Origin: Ursus arctos
Taxonomy: Eukaryota; Chordata; Mammalia; Carnivora; Ursidae
DNA length: 64,000 nucleotides
Reading direction: 5' to 3'
NCBI RefSeq assembly: GCF_023065955.2
Contig: NW_026622986.1
Location: 12,611,848 to 12,675,847, forward strand
The notes under the pieces are model-generated. The model did no database searches. It was not told where the DNA came from and worked only from the letters and a program-made list of their open reading frames with translations. The position numbers were made by a program, and so were the translations under genes. Of the stretch, positions 13,501-26,030 are shown piece after piece (position 1 is the stretch's first letter; each line of letters starts with the position of its first letter).

Positions 13501-16500
13501 GAGGAGACTGACAGTGCTGTTTTAGTCAGAAAGCATGATTCATTCCCTGTTCTTTGGAGTAGTTCACTTTGCCACCCATTTTCCATGCTAAGCTTCTGGT
13601 GCTGGGGCAAAGGAAAGATCATTGGCAATGAAACGTCCCACTCTAACCACCACAAGCAACCGACTATAAAAACGCAGTACTAGCCACTCTTGAAAGGGGA
13701 ACCTGGCATTTGAAAGATTGGCTATTTAACACGCCTCAGAATAACAATGTCTTTATTGTTTTAGATTTCAGCATATAAAAATAACAATAACCTATCTTAA
13801 AAGCTATGACTTCCAAAGAGGACTCAAACCCTAACAGCCAAATGATAAAATACTTGAACTAAGTATGAATGAAACACTAGAATAATCACACTATTAGTAT
13901 TTTACAGAACCAAAGAGTTTCTTTTTTTTTAAGATTTTATTTATTTGACAGAGATAGAGACAGCCAGCGAGAGAGGGAACACAAGCAGGGGGAGTGGGAG
14001 AGGAAGAAGCAGGCTCATAGCGGAGGAGCCTGATGCGGGGCTTGATCCCATAACGCGGGGATCACGCTCTGAGCCGAAGGCAGACGCCCAACCGCTGTGC
14101 CACCCAGGCGCCCCAGAACCAAAGAGTTTCTGAAGTATTTTAATTACAACAAAACCAAAATAGCAGGATGGTCCCTCAAAGAACGAACATTATACTCTGA
14201 TTATGATTGTTTCTAAGGAATCACAGCCTCTTAAAAGGAGAGTTAAAGCTTATATGCCCTTGTTGTTAACCTGTAGTTACATTTGACCCTGAGCCATTTA
14301 TCCCACAGAACTGACCTATCTAAACAGCTCATACTGTCCAGATATTGGTCTCATTTTATTTTATTTTTCACTTTTTTAGAGAGAGAGAGAGCATGCACAC
14401 ATATGCACAAATGCATGAACAGGGATGGGGAGGGGCAGAAGGAGAGAATCTTAAGCAAGCTCCATGCGGAGCCCGACTCAGGGCTCGAACTCATGACCCT
14501 GAGATCACAACCTGAGCTAAAATCAAGAGTCAGACACTTAACCAAACCAAGCCACCCAGGTGCCCCTTGGCCCCACTTTAAACATTTGATTCTCCCTGCT
14601 TTCTTTCTCCAGGAAGTTCCGTGTCCCTATAAAAATGTTTTTCCTTCATAATTTTCCCCACAACGCAAATCTAACAGAGCCCCTGATCAAGTCAGTAGCG
14701 CTGCCTAAGTTTTCTCTTTTCTTCTAGGGGTTGATGCAGAGTTGCAACCAGATGCATGCCTCCTACCTCTTCCAGCAAGATAAGCACTATGACCTGTCCT
14801 ACGACACTGGGGACAAGGCCTTACAGTGCGGACGCCACGTCGATGTTTTCAAATTATGGCTAATGTGGAGGGCGAAGGTGAGCACGTGTACATTGACCGA
14901 GTGTCGCCTAAAGACAGAAACTATATCTGGTGACCCTTTTATGAAGTTAAACATTGATCTCCAAATCGAAAACTACCTGAGATTGTTTCTTTGATCCCAC
15001 ATCTAGATATCCGCCTCCTGCACGGGCAAGGACAGAAGCCAAGTTGCTTCTAATACTCACTCATCTAGAAAGCAAACCCAGGTTGCTTTTACAACAGAAC
15101 ATCTGGATTCTTTAGAGGCGTGTTGTTGTTGTTGTCTCTCAACTCTTGGTTTTTACGCAGTGATTGATCCCTCGGGGAGGATGATGCCCTCTTTTTGTTT
15201 GGAGGACAAAACCCAGCACGGTAGCTTCCTTTCCACATTTCAAGGGATATCGTCTAGTTACAAAGCTTTTTCTTTTTTTAAAAAAAAAAAAAAAACCCTG
15301 GAACTACCCAGTGACCTCCTTTTGTAAGGTTTCTCCATTTAGCCCAGAATTTAACTACACTTGATCGCTCCTCTCAGAAACAGAAACTCTGTAAGCAGCC
15401 TTCAAAGAGGATACCTGCATGCTGAAATGTAAGCAGGCTGGAAAGATCAAAGCTTTTCTTTCTCATTTGGACCAGATTCCTGATTTCAATGTCACGAATC
15501 AGTGACTTCCCACCTGGTTTCATTTACCTCCCACAGGAGGCAATGGCCAATGCCAGCTTGACGTGCCAGAGACACCCAACTGCTAGAAAACCCATCCGCT
15601 CAAAGAGTCCACAAGGGAAACTTGACAAAGGAAACGAGAAAGGGCAAGGTTAGAGGGAGGCTGGCATGCCCCGCGGTCCTCTATGTTGGAGGGAGGGGCC
15701 ACAGATTGGGCTGGATGGTTTCTCAGTAGCCCACACAAACAGGGGGCCCTTCCATCCAGGGGACGCAAGATAACTTGGTCGGCACGAGTGTGACCTGCCA
15801 GGATGAGACCACAGACTGTGCTCTTGCCCGGGTCTGTGTGAAGAGGCAGGAACCACGTTCACAGCAGCAAGTTCCCTCTGCCGCGGCTTGTAAGACGTTT
15901 CAAAGTCAACTGAATGCCTTGAGCAGTGAGAGAGGCAGAGAGCTGACAAGAAACCGAGAGGGCTCGGGAGTGAAATAATGCAGTCAGCAATAATGCAGTC
16001 ATCTTACGGAAGCTTCCTTAGATCTATTCAGGAAAAAGGCAGTTTAAATAGAAAGATGGTCTCACTTAGTGCAGAAATAACTCTTAGAGGGTTTCTGGGG
16101 TTGGCTGGGCTGACATATTCTCAGACAGACCTCCGTAAGGGTCTGTGGCCGGCTGAATTTCCTCTGAGCGGCTGCCTGGAGTTGTTCCCCTGGTAAAGGT
16201 GGTGGGATGGGCAGGGGCCCCTTCCTCTCTCGAAAGATGAGAGCCTGACAGGGACACTTCCTGGGTCCCCACCACCCAAGATGAGACTCATTCTGTTGGA
16301 ATGAGTCTCGTTTGGCAAAAATAACTAAATCAAGAACAGGAATTATTGGCGTCCTCTCAAATCGTTTAAAAATGAGTAGGTTTTTCATTTCCTTAATTGC
16401 TGGGAATCAAACAACGAGCGTGAACATCAGCTGGGTAGTTGAGGAGAGCTCGATCTGTAGATATTGTTCAGGATCAGCCTTCCCGCCCCCTTTCCCTGCG

Positions 16501-17616
16501 GTGTTTCTATTAAGACGACGATCATTAGCTATATTCGCACAGAAGTGCTCCTCTCATGGTTCATCAGTTCCTGCTGCTCCTTTTCCATCTGAAGCCCCCT
16601 CGCCAGCATGGGGCAGCGGTTGGCTGTAAGAGAAAGAACTCGGAGGCCATCAGGTGTGAATGAAACAACAGGAACGACTGAAGCCTGAAATAAGGGCCAA
16701 GGATCTAGACCCGAACGCACTGAAGCAGAGGCATCAGAAGAGGGAAGAAAAAAAGAAAAAAAACAAGGAACGACCTCAGCGGCCACGTAATTTATCCATA
16801 AATGAGGGGTGCGTATTCCTTTAATTCCTCAGGCCAAACTCTGAGTATCTAGACACGGAAATGGCAAAAACTTCATTTGCTTTTCGACCTAAAGCTGCAT
16901 GTTTTGCAAAATGAAATGGTAATAGTGAAAAGCCCTAAGCTCAGTCCTGCAATCCAGAAGAGGGGGAAGGGTAATCACACTTTTGTCGGAGCTCTCTAGT
17001 GACGCCAGCCAGGGAAGAAGTCATCCTGCCCTCAGAAGAACCGAAAAAGAGTTGGCTATGACATTCTATCTCGTATCTCCTCAGGCATGAGAAAAGGATC
17101 TGCAAAAACAACCCTGAGGAGCAGGCAGCTTTCATCAGGAAACCCTGTTACTGGATATGCCTGGAGAACGCGGTATTCAAGTGAAGCCACATTTTCTCCT
17201 TAGCAATACAAACCGCATGAAAACTAGTAACCTAACTATAAATATTCCTTAATCTGTTAATGACTAATGGAGCTAAATGCACTAATGACAGCCATCACAT
17301 TAAGCCCAAGAGAACTTGATGAAAGCAACTGTAGGCAAAAAAATAAGCCTCTTGATGTGAATGCTAGCAGGCAGTCCAGGCGGTAATACCATATGTAAGC
17401 CTGTCATGAGCAGAGGCCCTGTGCCTGCCCTCAACTCTGTTCTTAGTGAGGAGATCTTTCATTTTGTCTGTATTTTATTAGAGAATGCTAAATACGACTT
17501 GATGATTATTTTCCAGATTTTACAGATTTCCTCAGTGGTTAAAATTCAGTGTAGATAGAAAAAAACAAAAAGAAAGAGAGGAAGGAAAGAAGGAAAGAGA
17601 AAGAAAGAAAAAGAAA

Positions 17617-17680
<64 letters not shown>

Positions 17681-20600
17681 GAAGGAAGGAAGGAAGGAAG
17701 GAAGGAAGGAAGGAAGGAAGAGAGAAAAAATGAACATACCTTAATTTTAGGTCTACAAGCATGGCTTACTATGTAACTACCTAGTTTTCATGGTAAATCT
17801 CTCTGTGTATGGTTATGCATATCAGCAGATTTCCTTATCATTTTCTGTGATTGGCCTCCCTCATTAAAAATGTAGATAACAGAGGGACTGGCAAATGGCT
17901 GAGAAAAAAAAAAATACCAGGAGAAAACTATTAAAGGGAAAGTAATGCCAGGCACCCTTTGCTGAGTGACTGAATGAATGTTCACTTTCTCTCTAAAATA
18001 TTAATTTATTTTAATAAGTATGTAATGAGTATCTGTTATTGGGCCTGATGCTGGGTGAGATGAGGGGACCACAATTTTCCAGACGAGGTAAGATAAATGC
18101 ACAGATAACCATCACATAAGACAGAACATACCTGGTTGTAAAAGAGACACAGACGCACCTTGAGAAGTTAAAGGATGGAGAGCCCATTCCTAGTTTGAGA
18201 GCCAAGAATGATTTATTAAGAGGTTGCCTCGGAGATGGGTCTAGAACAGGATAGGTACAATACGTAGGATTTCAACCAGCAGAACTACATTATCAACACA
18301 GTTAACCTGGTGCCGATAGAAATGGTTCCTCAGAACATACTGTGTAAAAACACTGCCCCAGGGATTAAAAGTAGATTTCCATTCATTCATCCACTCATTC
18401 AACAAACATACATTGAGCACCTAATATATGCCAGCCCTGCTGGTAGGAGGGGGACAGTAGTGAGCAAAAGAAACACCTTGTGGAATGTGTATTTCAGCCA
18501 AGTCAGTCCAAACCAATCCTAAGCGTGTGGACAATGAGGGAGAAAATAAAACCATCTTTCTCCCGAAGCTCCCTCAGCGTAACTCAGACAACAGCGTCCA
18601 GACTTTCACTTAGGCGTGCCCCTCAGAGATCTCAATTTCCCTCATAGCAACCCAGAGCATGGTAATGCCACGCCTGATCGAGTTTTCCAAGGGCTGTCGT
18701 CACTCTCAGAATAACAACTGTGGCATAGGACAGCAACTCAGCAAGTATTTGATGAATGAGTACATTTTGGAGAATCTCCTAAAAACCTTCAAAACCTTGA
18801 AAATAAAATATGGATCTTATTCGCATAAATACCCAACACGCAGAGACAGGCTTCAAAGGGCACACTAGAGTTTTCGCTTCCCCTTGGACCTTTTTAGCTT
18901 ACAACTAAAGGGATGGTTGGGTTACTCCTGATCTTCTCGAATGAAGTCCTAGACTAGCAAAGGCCAGAGGGCTCCCCCTCCAGTCTGCGATAATCCCAGT
19001 GCCTTTGCAATACAACCAAACTCCTTTTCAGAGCATTCGTTTTACCTTACCGTGCCCCTGTGTGGCAGGGAAATCACACAGGCACCACCTTTCCCAGGAG
19101 ACCAGTAAAAAGATTAGCCAAGGTCATGGGGCTGGCCAGGGTCAGAGTCCTGTTGGTCCTGGCCATATCCTGGATCAGGTACGTGCAAGTTTAAAGCCAA
19201 CCCTACACTGGTTCAAAGGGTCCAGTTTGGAGAACAGTTAACTTCTCTCCCTCCTACCTAGGGTCCATCCCCAGTATACCCAAACTGCCAGATCAGTCCA
19301 AACCAACCCCAAATCCTTGGCACCACAAAGTCATAGAGCGCATGGTATAGGCTGTGGCCTGGGTGTTCAGGCATCAATCGGGACCCATCCTTGGGGTCAT
19401 CAGGAACCAGTCAGACTCTCTGATTCATCAACTAGGGCAGCAATCTCCATAGAAAAGATTCCTGAACCCATCAGATTTCTTTTAAGGCTTCAGATGTTAA
19501 AGTCACTGGCTATGCTGAGATGATGAGACCGTCAATAGGAGTGTGGGCCCGTCTTACGTCCATTACAGCTGCTCCCTCCAGTTTCCATGTTGGGTTAGTC
19601 ACTGGTTGGCCTCTTCTAAGTGCTCCTGGGATGCGCATTAGCTGTCTTCTAAGCTTTCTATGAGCGCTCCACAAATGCTGGGGGAGTTAGGAGGAAAGCC
19701 ATTTTGAAAAGTAATTCCCTGGAGTGTCCCAAGGTCTGTTAAACAGCTCCAGTCCATGGCTGTAGTGTTGTTTTTCGCAAGCCCAGATCCTGGGCTTCCA
19801 CAGCCGGAAACAAAAAGACCTCCCTGATAATGTTCGCCCGTTACAAACATATGAGTGATTTATCCCCAGAGGAGAAATCTAATGAGCTTTGCAGAATGAC
19901 AGGCTAACAAAGCATCTGTGTGCCCCTTAAAGATTCATATATTCATTTGTTCAACAAATATTCATTGAGTACCTACCCTATTTGTTCTATAATGGGAGTA
20001 CATTGGTGAACAAAAGCAGGGTCTGGAAATGGTAAATTTTCATGACGGACAGGAGCTAAGCAGGCCTGCTGGGGGCTCTCTGGTGCTGCTGCTTCTCCGC
20101 AGGAAGAGAACAGCCCAGCCTCCTGTCATTAATGACTTCCATAATTACCCCTCGGAATGGCAGAGGCAAATTTTCCCCTTGAGTAATCAAAATAATTGCC
20201 TAGAGAATGGGGGCTCGGGAAGAAAAGGAATCCTCGGTAGGGAGCTGTGATGACATGAAAGGAACAAAAACACCTGAGGGGAGAGCATCAAAGGAGAAAT
20301 CATCACCAGGGAAGGCTCTGGAAGCAGAGTCTTATGCAAGCAAAGTGGGGACCAGAGCGGAGGCGGAAGTGGCAGAGAAAGCCTCAGTCTCCGGAGAGAT
20401 TAGTCCCACAGAGAGCCCACCCGCCTTTCTCAGCCTGCCTGATAAGCTTTCTTCTTTTCTTATTCAGGGCACTACTGGGTTTGAAGCACATATTGATAAG
20501 TGCTTGGAGCTGGCAGAGTATTTATACAATATCATAAAAAACAGAGAAGGATACGAAATGGTGTTTGATGGAAAGGTGCGTATTCCTGTCCCTATGATCC

Positions 20601-23600
20601 CCAAAAGTTGAGTCAGTTCCAGTTCCTACCAGTTCTCATCACTGATTTTTTTTTTTAAGTCAATTATGTATTGTCTAGGTAAGCAGGACCATTACCAAGG
20701 AGAAGCTGGGCTGATGGGGTTGCTGTTCTGAGCTGTAGTAAAAAAATCAAACTCACAAAACAGTAACTCTGTATAGTGTGGTGAAAGTCAGGCACTCCAG
20801 AAGCGATAATGGATTTAAAACAGATTCTATTCGGAAGCTGCAGAATAGATTTGAAATGTGCTTGGAATTTTCTCAGTTGCCACGATGGGCCGAGTATGAA
20901 TGTTACTTTCCTCCTTGTAGCCTCAGCACACAAATGTCTGCTTCTGGTATGTGCCTCCAAGTTTGCGTGTCCTGGAAGACAATGAAGAGAGAATGAGCCG
21001 CCTCTCGAAGGTAAGTGATACAGGCTCCTCTGGTCCAGACATTGGTGCATCCATTGGGCCTTGCACATGTGAGGCGTCTCTCTGACATGCGTTTCTAGGA
21101 GAAATCCACCTTGACCTTGGTGTACAGGCCCACGCCCCTTCATGGGCTCCTACAGAACCAGGCCATTCAGAGCTGGTATATCCAGACTTCTGACTACTCT
21201 GTTTGCTTCTTTTCTTCTGAGAGCAAATTTATGAGAGCTTAAAATAAGCAATCAGGTGACAGCTTTCCTGCCATTCACGATGCAGTAAGAATCCAGGACA
21301 GGCAGGAAGTTGCCTGTCCTGCCTAGCAAAACCTGTGTTATAAGCACAGAAAGAGACTTCAGGCACCAGCAATGGTTAGAAATCAGAGCTGAGGCTGTCC
21401 CTCTTGAGATGCCAAGGTCAAGGCTACCCTGTGGAGTCTTTAGAGCTGTGGTGAACCCCAGAAGGTATCGCGGCAGGAAACAATACTAATGGCCACTGTG
21501 TAGAGCGCATGTTGTGTCCCAGGCTCAAGTCCTATCTAGTTTTAGATCACTCAACTATCATAAGTGTTAGAGACGACTAAAGAAGACGATCTGGGTGATA
21601 CAAACAGACTTCATTTACCACTTCATGAAGCAGACAGCCTCCATTCCCAGGGATCCAGAGAGCTGCAAAATAAGGTGGAAAGCAAGAAGCTTTTATAGAA
21701 TAAACAATAAGGAAGAGGAAGAGAAAGATAGAAAATGAATAAGGAGAGGCACCTGGGTGGCTAAGTTGGTTAAGTGTCCAATTCTTGACTTTGGCTCAGG
21801 TCATGATTTCGGGGTCATGGGATGGAGCCGCGTATCAGGCTCTCTACCGGGCATGGAACAAGCTTGAGATTCTCTCCCTCCCTCTGCCCCCCCCCCCATT
21901 TGTGTGCATGCATGCATTCGCTCATGTGCCCTCTCTCTCTCTCTCTCTAAAAAAGAAAAGAAAAGAAAATGAGTAAGGAACAACAAAATAAGTATAGAGC
22001 CTAGGGTTGGCTTGGCACTGGGGATGGGCTAAGTGGATATTCCATGTTTCTGGTCAAGCAGAGCCTTTACAGGGTTGTGAAAGTTAAATGTCCATTTCCT
22101 GATGTGACATCTGGGCAGGAGCACATTAGAATCAGCTTGAAGCTTTATAGAAAACACTGATGACCAGGTATTAACCCTGAGAATTTAACTCAGTTGGTTT
22201 TGGATGGGCTTGGGAATAGTTCTAAAAGTTCTCCAGGTGATCCCAATGTGCAGCCTAAGCTCAGAGCCACAGACCTAGAGGAATGCATGGAAGAAAGCTG
22301 CTAGGATGGGGATCCATCGGTGCATGTGTCTGGGTAGGAGGAGTCATGGTTGTGTTTGAAGTTTTAATGAAGTTGACTCATTTGCTCATTCCAAGAAATC
22401 AAGCCCAAGATGTGGGAGGGAGGGAGGGTGAGGGTCACATTGGAGAAGATGATAGGGAGACAAAAAGGGGCCTATTGTCGTTTGAGGGAAAAGAATTCAT
22501 ATTTTTTCCTGATGTTTTATGGTGTGGCTTCTTCACAGTATGTATCATCTTACCAATAACTAATTTTATTTAACAAGTTAGTTAGAAATTAGATGTTTCC
22601 ATTTTTATTGGCTCTACCTCTTTAATGAACCTATTGACCAGACAGAGAATCCATGGAATAATTTGGCCGATTTAATTTGTTGAATCAATTCATTATTGCT
22701 GGGCTGAGGAATGGGGCAAGATGGGAAAACAGAACAGAAAGTGGTTTTTCCCATCACTTTCTGAGCAAAAATCAACTCTGAATTCCCCCCATATCAATAC
22801 AGCTCTCTTCAGATGCCTCTCAGGTTTTAGCAAGTCACATGAACTGTGATGGGAATGGAGATTATTTCTTGGGGAGAGCCATTGGGATATTAGTCAACTA
22901 TTTTTACACAGTTGGTAATTCAAATTTGAAAGTCGGGGGATTGCAAAATGAGTTCTCTTCATTTTTTCCTCTCCTGTGATTCCATTTTCCTGACTGGAAT
23001 ACAGAGAATTCAGCAATTCAGAGTTGGAATTCACAACAGAACCACATAAAATATCAAGGTTAACTTTTGTTTATTTATGTCAATAATTTTTCAGAGTTTC
23101 AGAAGTTTCTTCTTAAGTATAAAGCCCTTAAAGTATAATGTCCAGGGACCAGTGTATCTTCACACACTCACACACACACACATGCACACAATCCCAGAGG
23201 AAAAACAGTGGAGGTAAAGTAAAATAGATCACCTGTTCTATCCAGTATGGTATCAGTAGCCACATGTGGCATTTAAATTTAAGTCAATCAAAATTAGATT
23301 CAACCAGAAATTCACTTCTTCACTTACACTGGCCACACTCCAAGGGCTCAACTTGTGATCAGTGACTATTGTATCAGATAGTGGAGATATAACACATCTC
23401 TATCACCACATAAAGTTCTCTTGGTCAGCGCTGATATAGACCCAAAATGGGAGGAAATGTGGAGTCTTCTGTGCGGCATATGGCAAAAGAGAATTAAGTT
23501 AAATTCCGGACCCTCCAAGGAAGAATTCCTCTTTGTGCCCTCCTGTCTTGGTACACGGCTTAGCATACAGTAAGGGGCTCAAAAATGTTTGCTGAGATAC

Positions 23601-25993
23601 AGTGCCGTTTGCACATGCCAGAACAGGGAGCAGAAACAACATTTAGGAAACCTACTAGTGGATCATAGGCCTTTCCCCAGAGCTCACACTGATGTGGGGA
23701 CAGATATCTAGGCAACGAGTGGTTATTATGAAACAACCAGAGTCAACAACTTCGTAAGGGAGGCTGAGATTTGGGTTGGTGCCTTTCCTGCTGCCTGGTC
23801 AGGACTGTGAGTGTGCAAGTGGCCCATCATCACTGAGGCACAGTGGACACAGAAGGCCTAGGGTGCCACATGACCATAGGCAAATGCCTTAGACACCAGC
23901 AGGACCAGCAGGTGGAATCCATGCAGACATTCATCAGACAAGAATCCTGGTTCTTCATCATCACCTTCATCTTGTATTTTATTCCATTGTATTTGATCAT
24001 TATCTGCATATCTCATCCCAGCATCTACCAGTCCTATGATGACTAGTGGACTTCCAAAAGGTCAACAGTGGATTGAAAAGTACATTGGTAAGGAAGTAGA
24101 TTGGCCTCCTATTTAAGGTGACACTCTTCCAAAGTCTATGTTGTGAAATGTAACAAGGAATTTAATTGGTGAAATTTGAAGTGTTAGGATTCCTACTTAT
24201 GGTTATTCTGCTTTTGCATTTTTCCAAGAATTTCACTCATGTTTCCAAGATTTTGAAACAAAAAGGTTCTATGATACATAGTGAAAAAATAATTTCTGTG
24301 ATTCCGTGACGCTTTAACCTGAGCTTTCTTGGGAGAAACAAATGTGGATTCACATTATGGGATAGTTCCCTGGTTATTGTTTTCTAAGGAATTGAAAAAG
24401 CTAATAACTCAAGGGAGAAAACGATAAGAATTCATAAGGCAGCCCCAAGAGCTCCTGCTGAGTAGGTCTTTAGTGAAATCTTCGACATGCAGCCTCTCTT
24501 TCCTGACTGTCTTTATTCAACAAAACCAAGAATGTGACCAAAAGAAAGCATCTAGAAATAAGTGAAAAAGCTATATACTCATCAGAAGAGTCAGAATCTT
24601 ATTTTACTTCTGAACTTGCAATTAGTGATTATGCAATGAAGTAGACGTTCCATGTTCCTGCTGATTTTAGTTCATCCACATTTTCTGCAAGCAACCAAAA
24701 GTCATATGTATTTAGACAGCTGTGATTTCTCTGACCCAGCTAGCTTCAGCAACTGTAGGGATTCAATCTGACTTTACACCAAAAGTTGTTTGGGATGATA
24801 CTGTTACCATTTAAATTTTTGACCTTTGATTTGATTTGATTTATCTGAAAAGTTAGAGATGATTCTCTTCAATAATAAATACCATTTCTATGTGGTTTTG
24901 CTTAGATTCCCCATGAAAATGAAATCAGAGTTTAATTCACTGAGTAAAGCATTACCATTATTTTTTATCAGTTCTGAAGAACAAGCGTGATTTATTACAC
25001 AAATAAAAACTAAGCAATAGTTATGTGATTCTTCCTGAAATTCCTGCAGGCACATGGATTTGGAATTCCTTTTCTAATTTGGGATTTATCTTCCCAGGAA
25101 CACATTGATTTGCCATCTCTCACAGCACAAAGTGATAAATTTCATGTCCTTATGCTAGAGTATTCTAGGAGATCCACTTTTAAAACTTAATCCCAGACTT
25201 GAGATATTTAAATTCTTTTTCATACTTATTCCCTGGGATGAGCCCAATGCTCTGTGTACATCCTCAGTCCTTTAGGGGAAAGAAGGATCAACCCAACAGA
25301 AACATTCCTCTCTATATTACCTTCCTGTGTAATGAAAGGGCAGAAAGAGACTTAAGAACACATTAACCTAGAATCAGAAAATCCCGGTGCTGGAATCATC
25401 ATGCACATTCATTTTTAGATGAGGAAATCAGGTTTAGGATGTGAACTGAGGTGAAATGAAAGTGAAGGTAAACTCTGTCCTTGGTTTTCTATTTGGTAAC
25501 TAATAAATAATTGGGCCTTATGGGAAATATGTCAATTTTACACATTGAGTCTTTGTTTTGGGTTGTTTTTTTTTTTTTTACATTTATTTGGTCTTATTTT
25601 TAAAATTTTAATTCTAGTACAGTTAGCATATAATGTTGTATTAGTTTCAGGTGTACAATATAGTGATTCAACACTTTCATACATCCCCTGGTGCTCATCA
25701 CAAGTGCCCTCCTTAATCCCCATCACCTATTTCTCCCATTACCCCCCCCAAAAAAAACACCCCTCTGGTAATCATCAGTTTGTTCTCTACAAGTAAGAGT
25801 CTGTTTCTTGGTTTGCCTCTCTCGTTTTTCTTTGATCATTTGTTTTGTTTTTTAAATTCCACATCTGAGTGAAATCATATGGTACTTGTCTTTCTCTAAT
25901 TGACTTATTTCACTTAGCCTGCTACTCTCTAGATCTATCCATGTTGTTGCAAATGGCAAGATTTCGTTCTTTTTTATGCATGAATAATATTCC

Positions 25994-26030
<37 letters not shown>

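Larger units (their letters stand above)
14878..20467 (+). other. GAD2 intron with purine tract and ancient repeats
   Basis: Intron of 5.6 kb. It has an A-run near 15280, a 160 bp homopurine tract (17567-17729), and two stretches, 18360-18480 and 19930-20030, that resemble ancient L2/MIR-type repeats (ATTCATTTGTTCAACAAATA, then a GAGTACCTACC block). The rest, including 15400-17500, shows nothing I can name. Confidence 0.6.

Noticed and set aside
20207..20467. Open frame extending upstream of the GAD2 exon at 20,468
   Set aside because: The upstream part is intron; the acceptor TTATTCAG at 20,460-20,467 and the GAD65 match starting GTTGFEAH set the exon start.
23843..24046. 67-codon frame with a hydrophobic segment
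   Set aside because: No family recognised, no splice or promoter context, and it lies inside the last GAD2 intron; probably chance.
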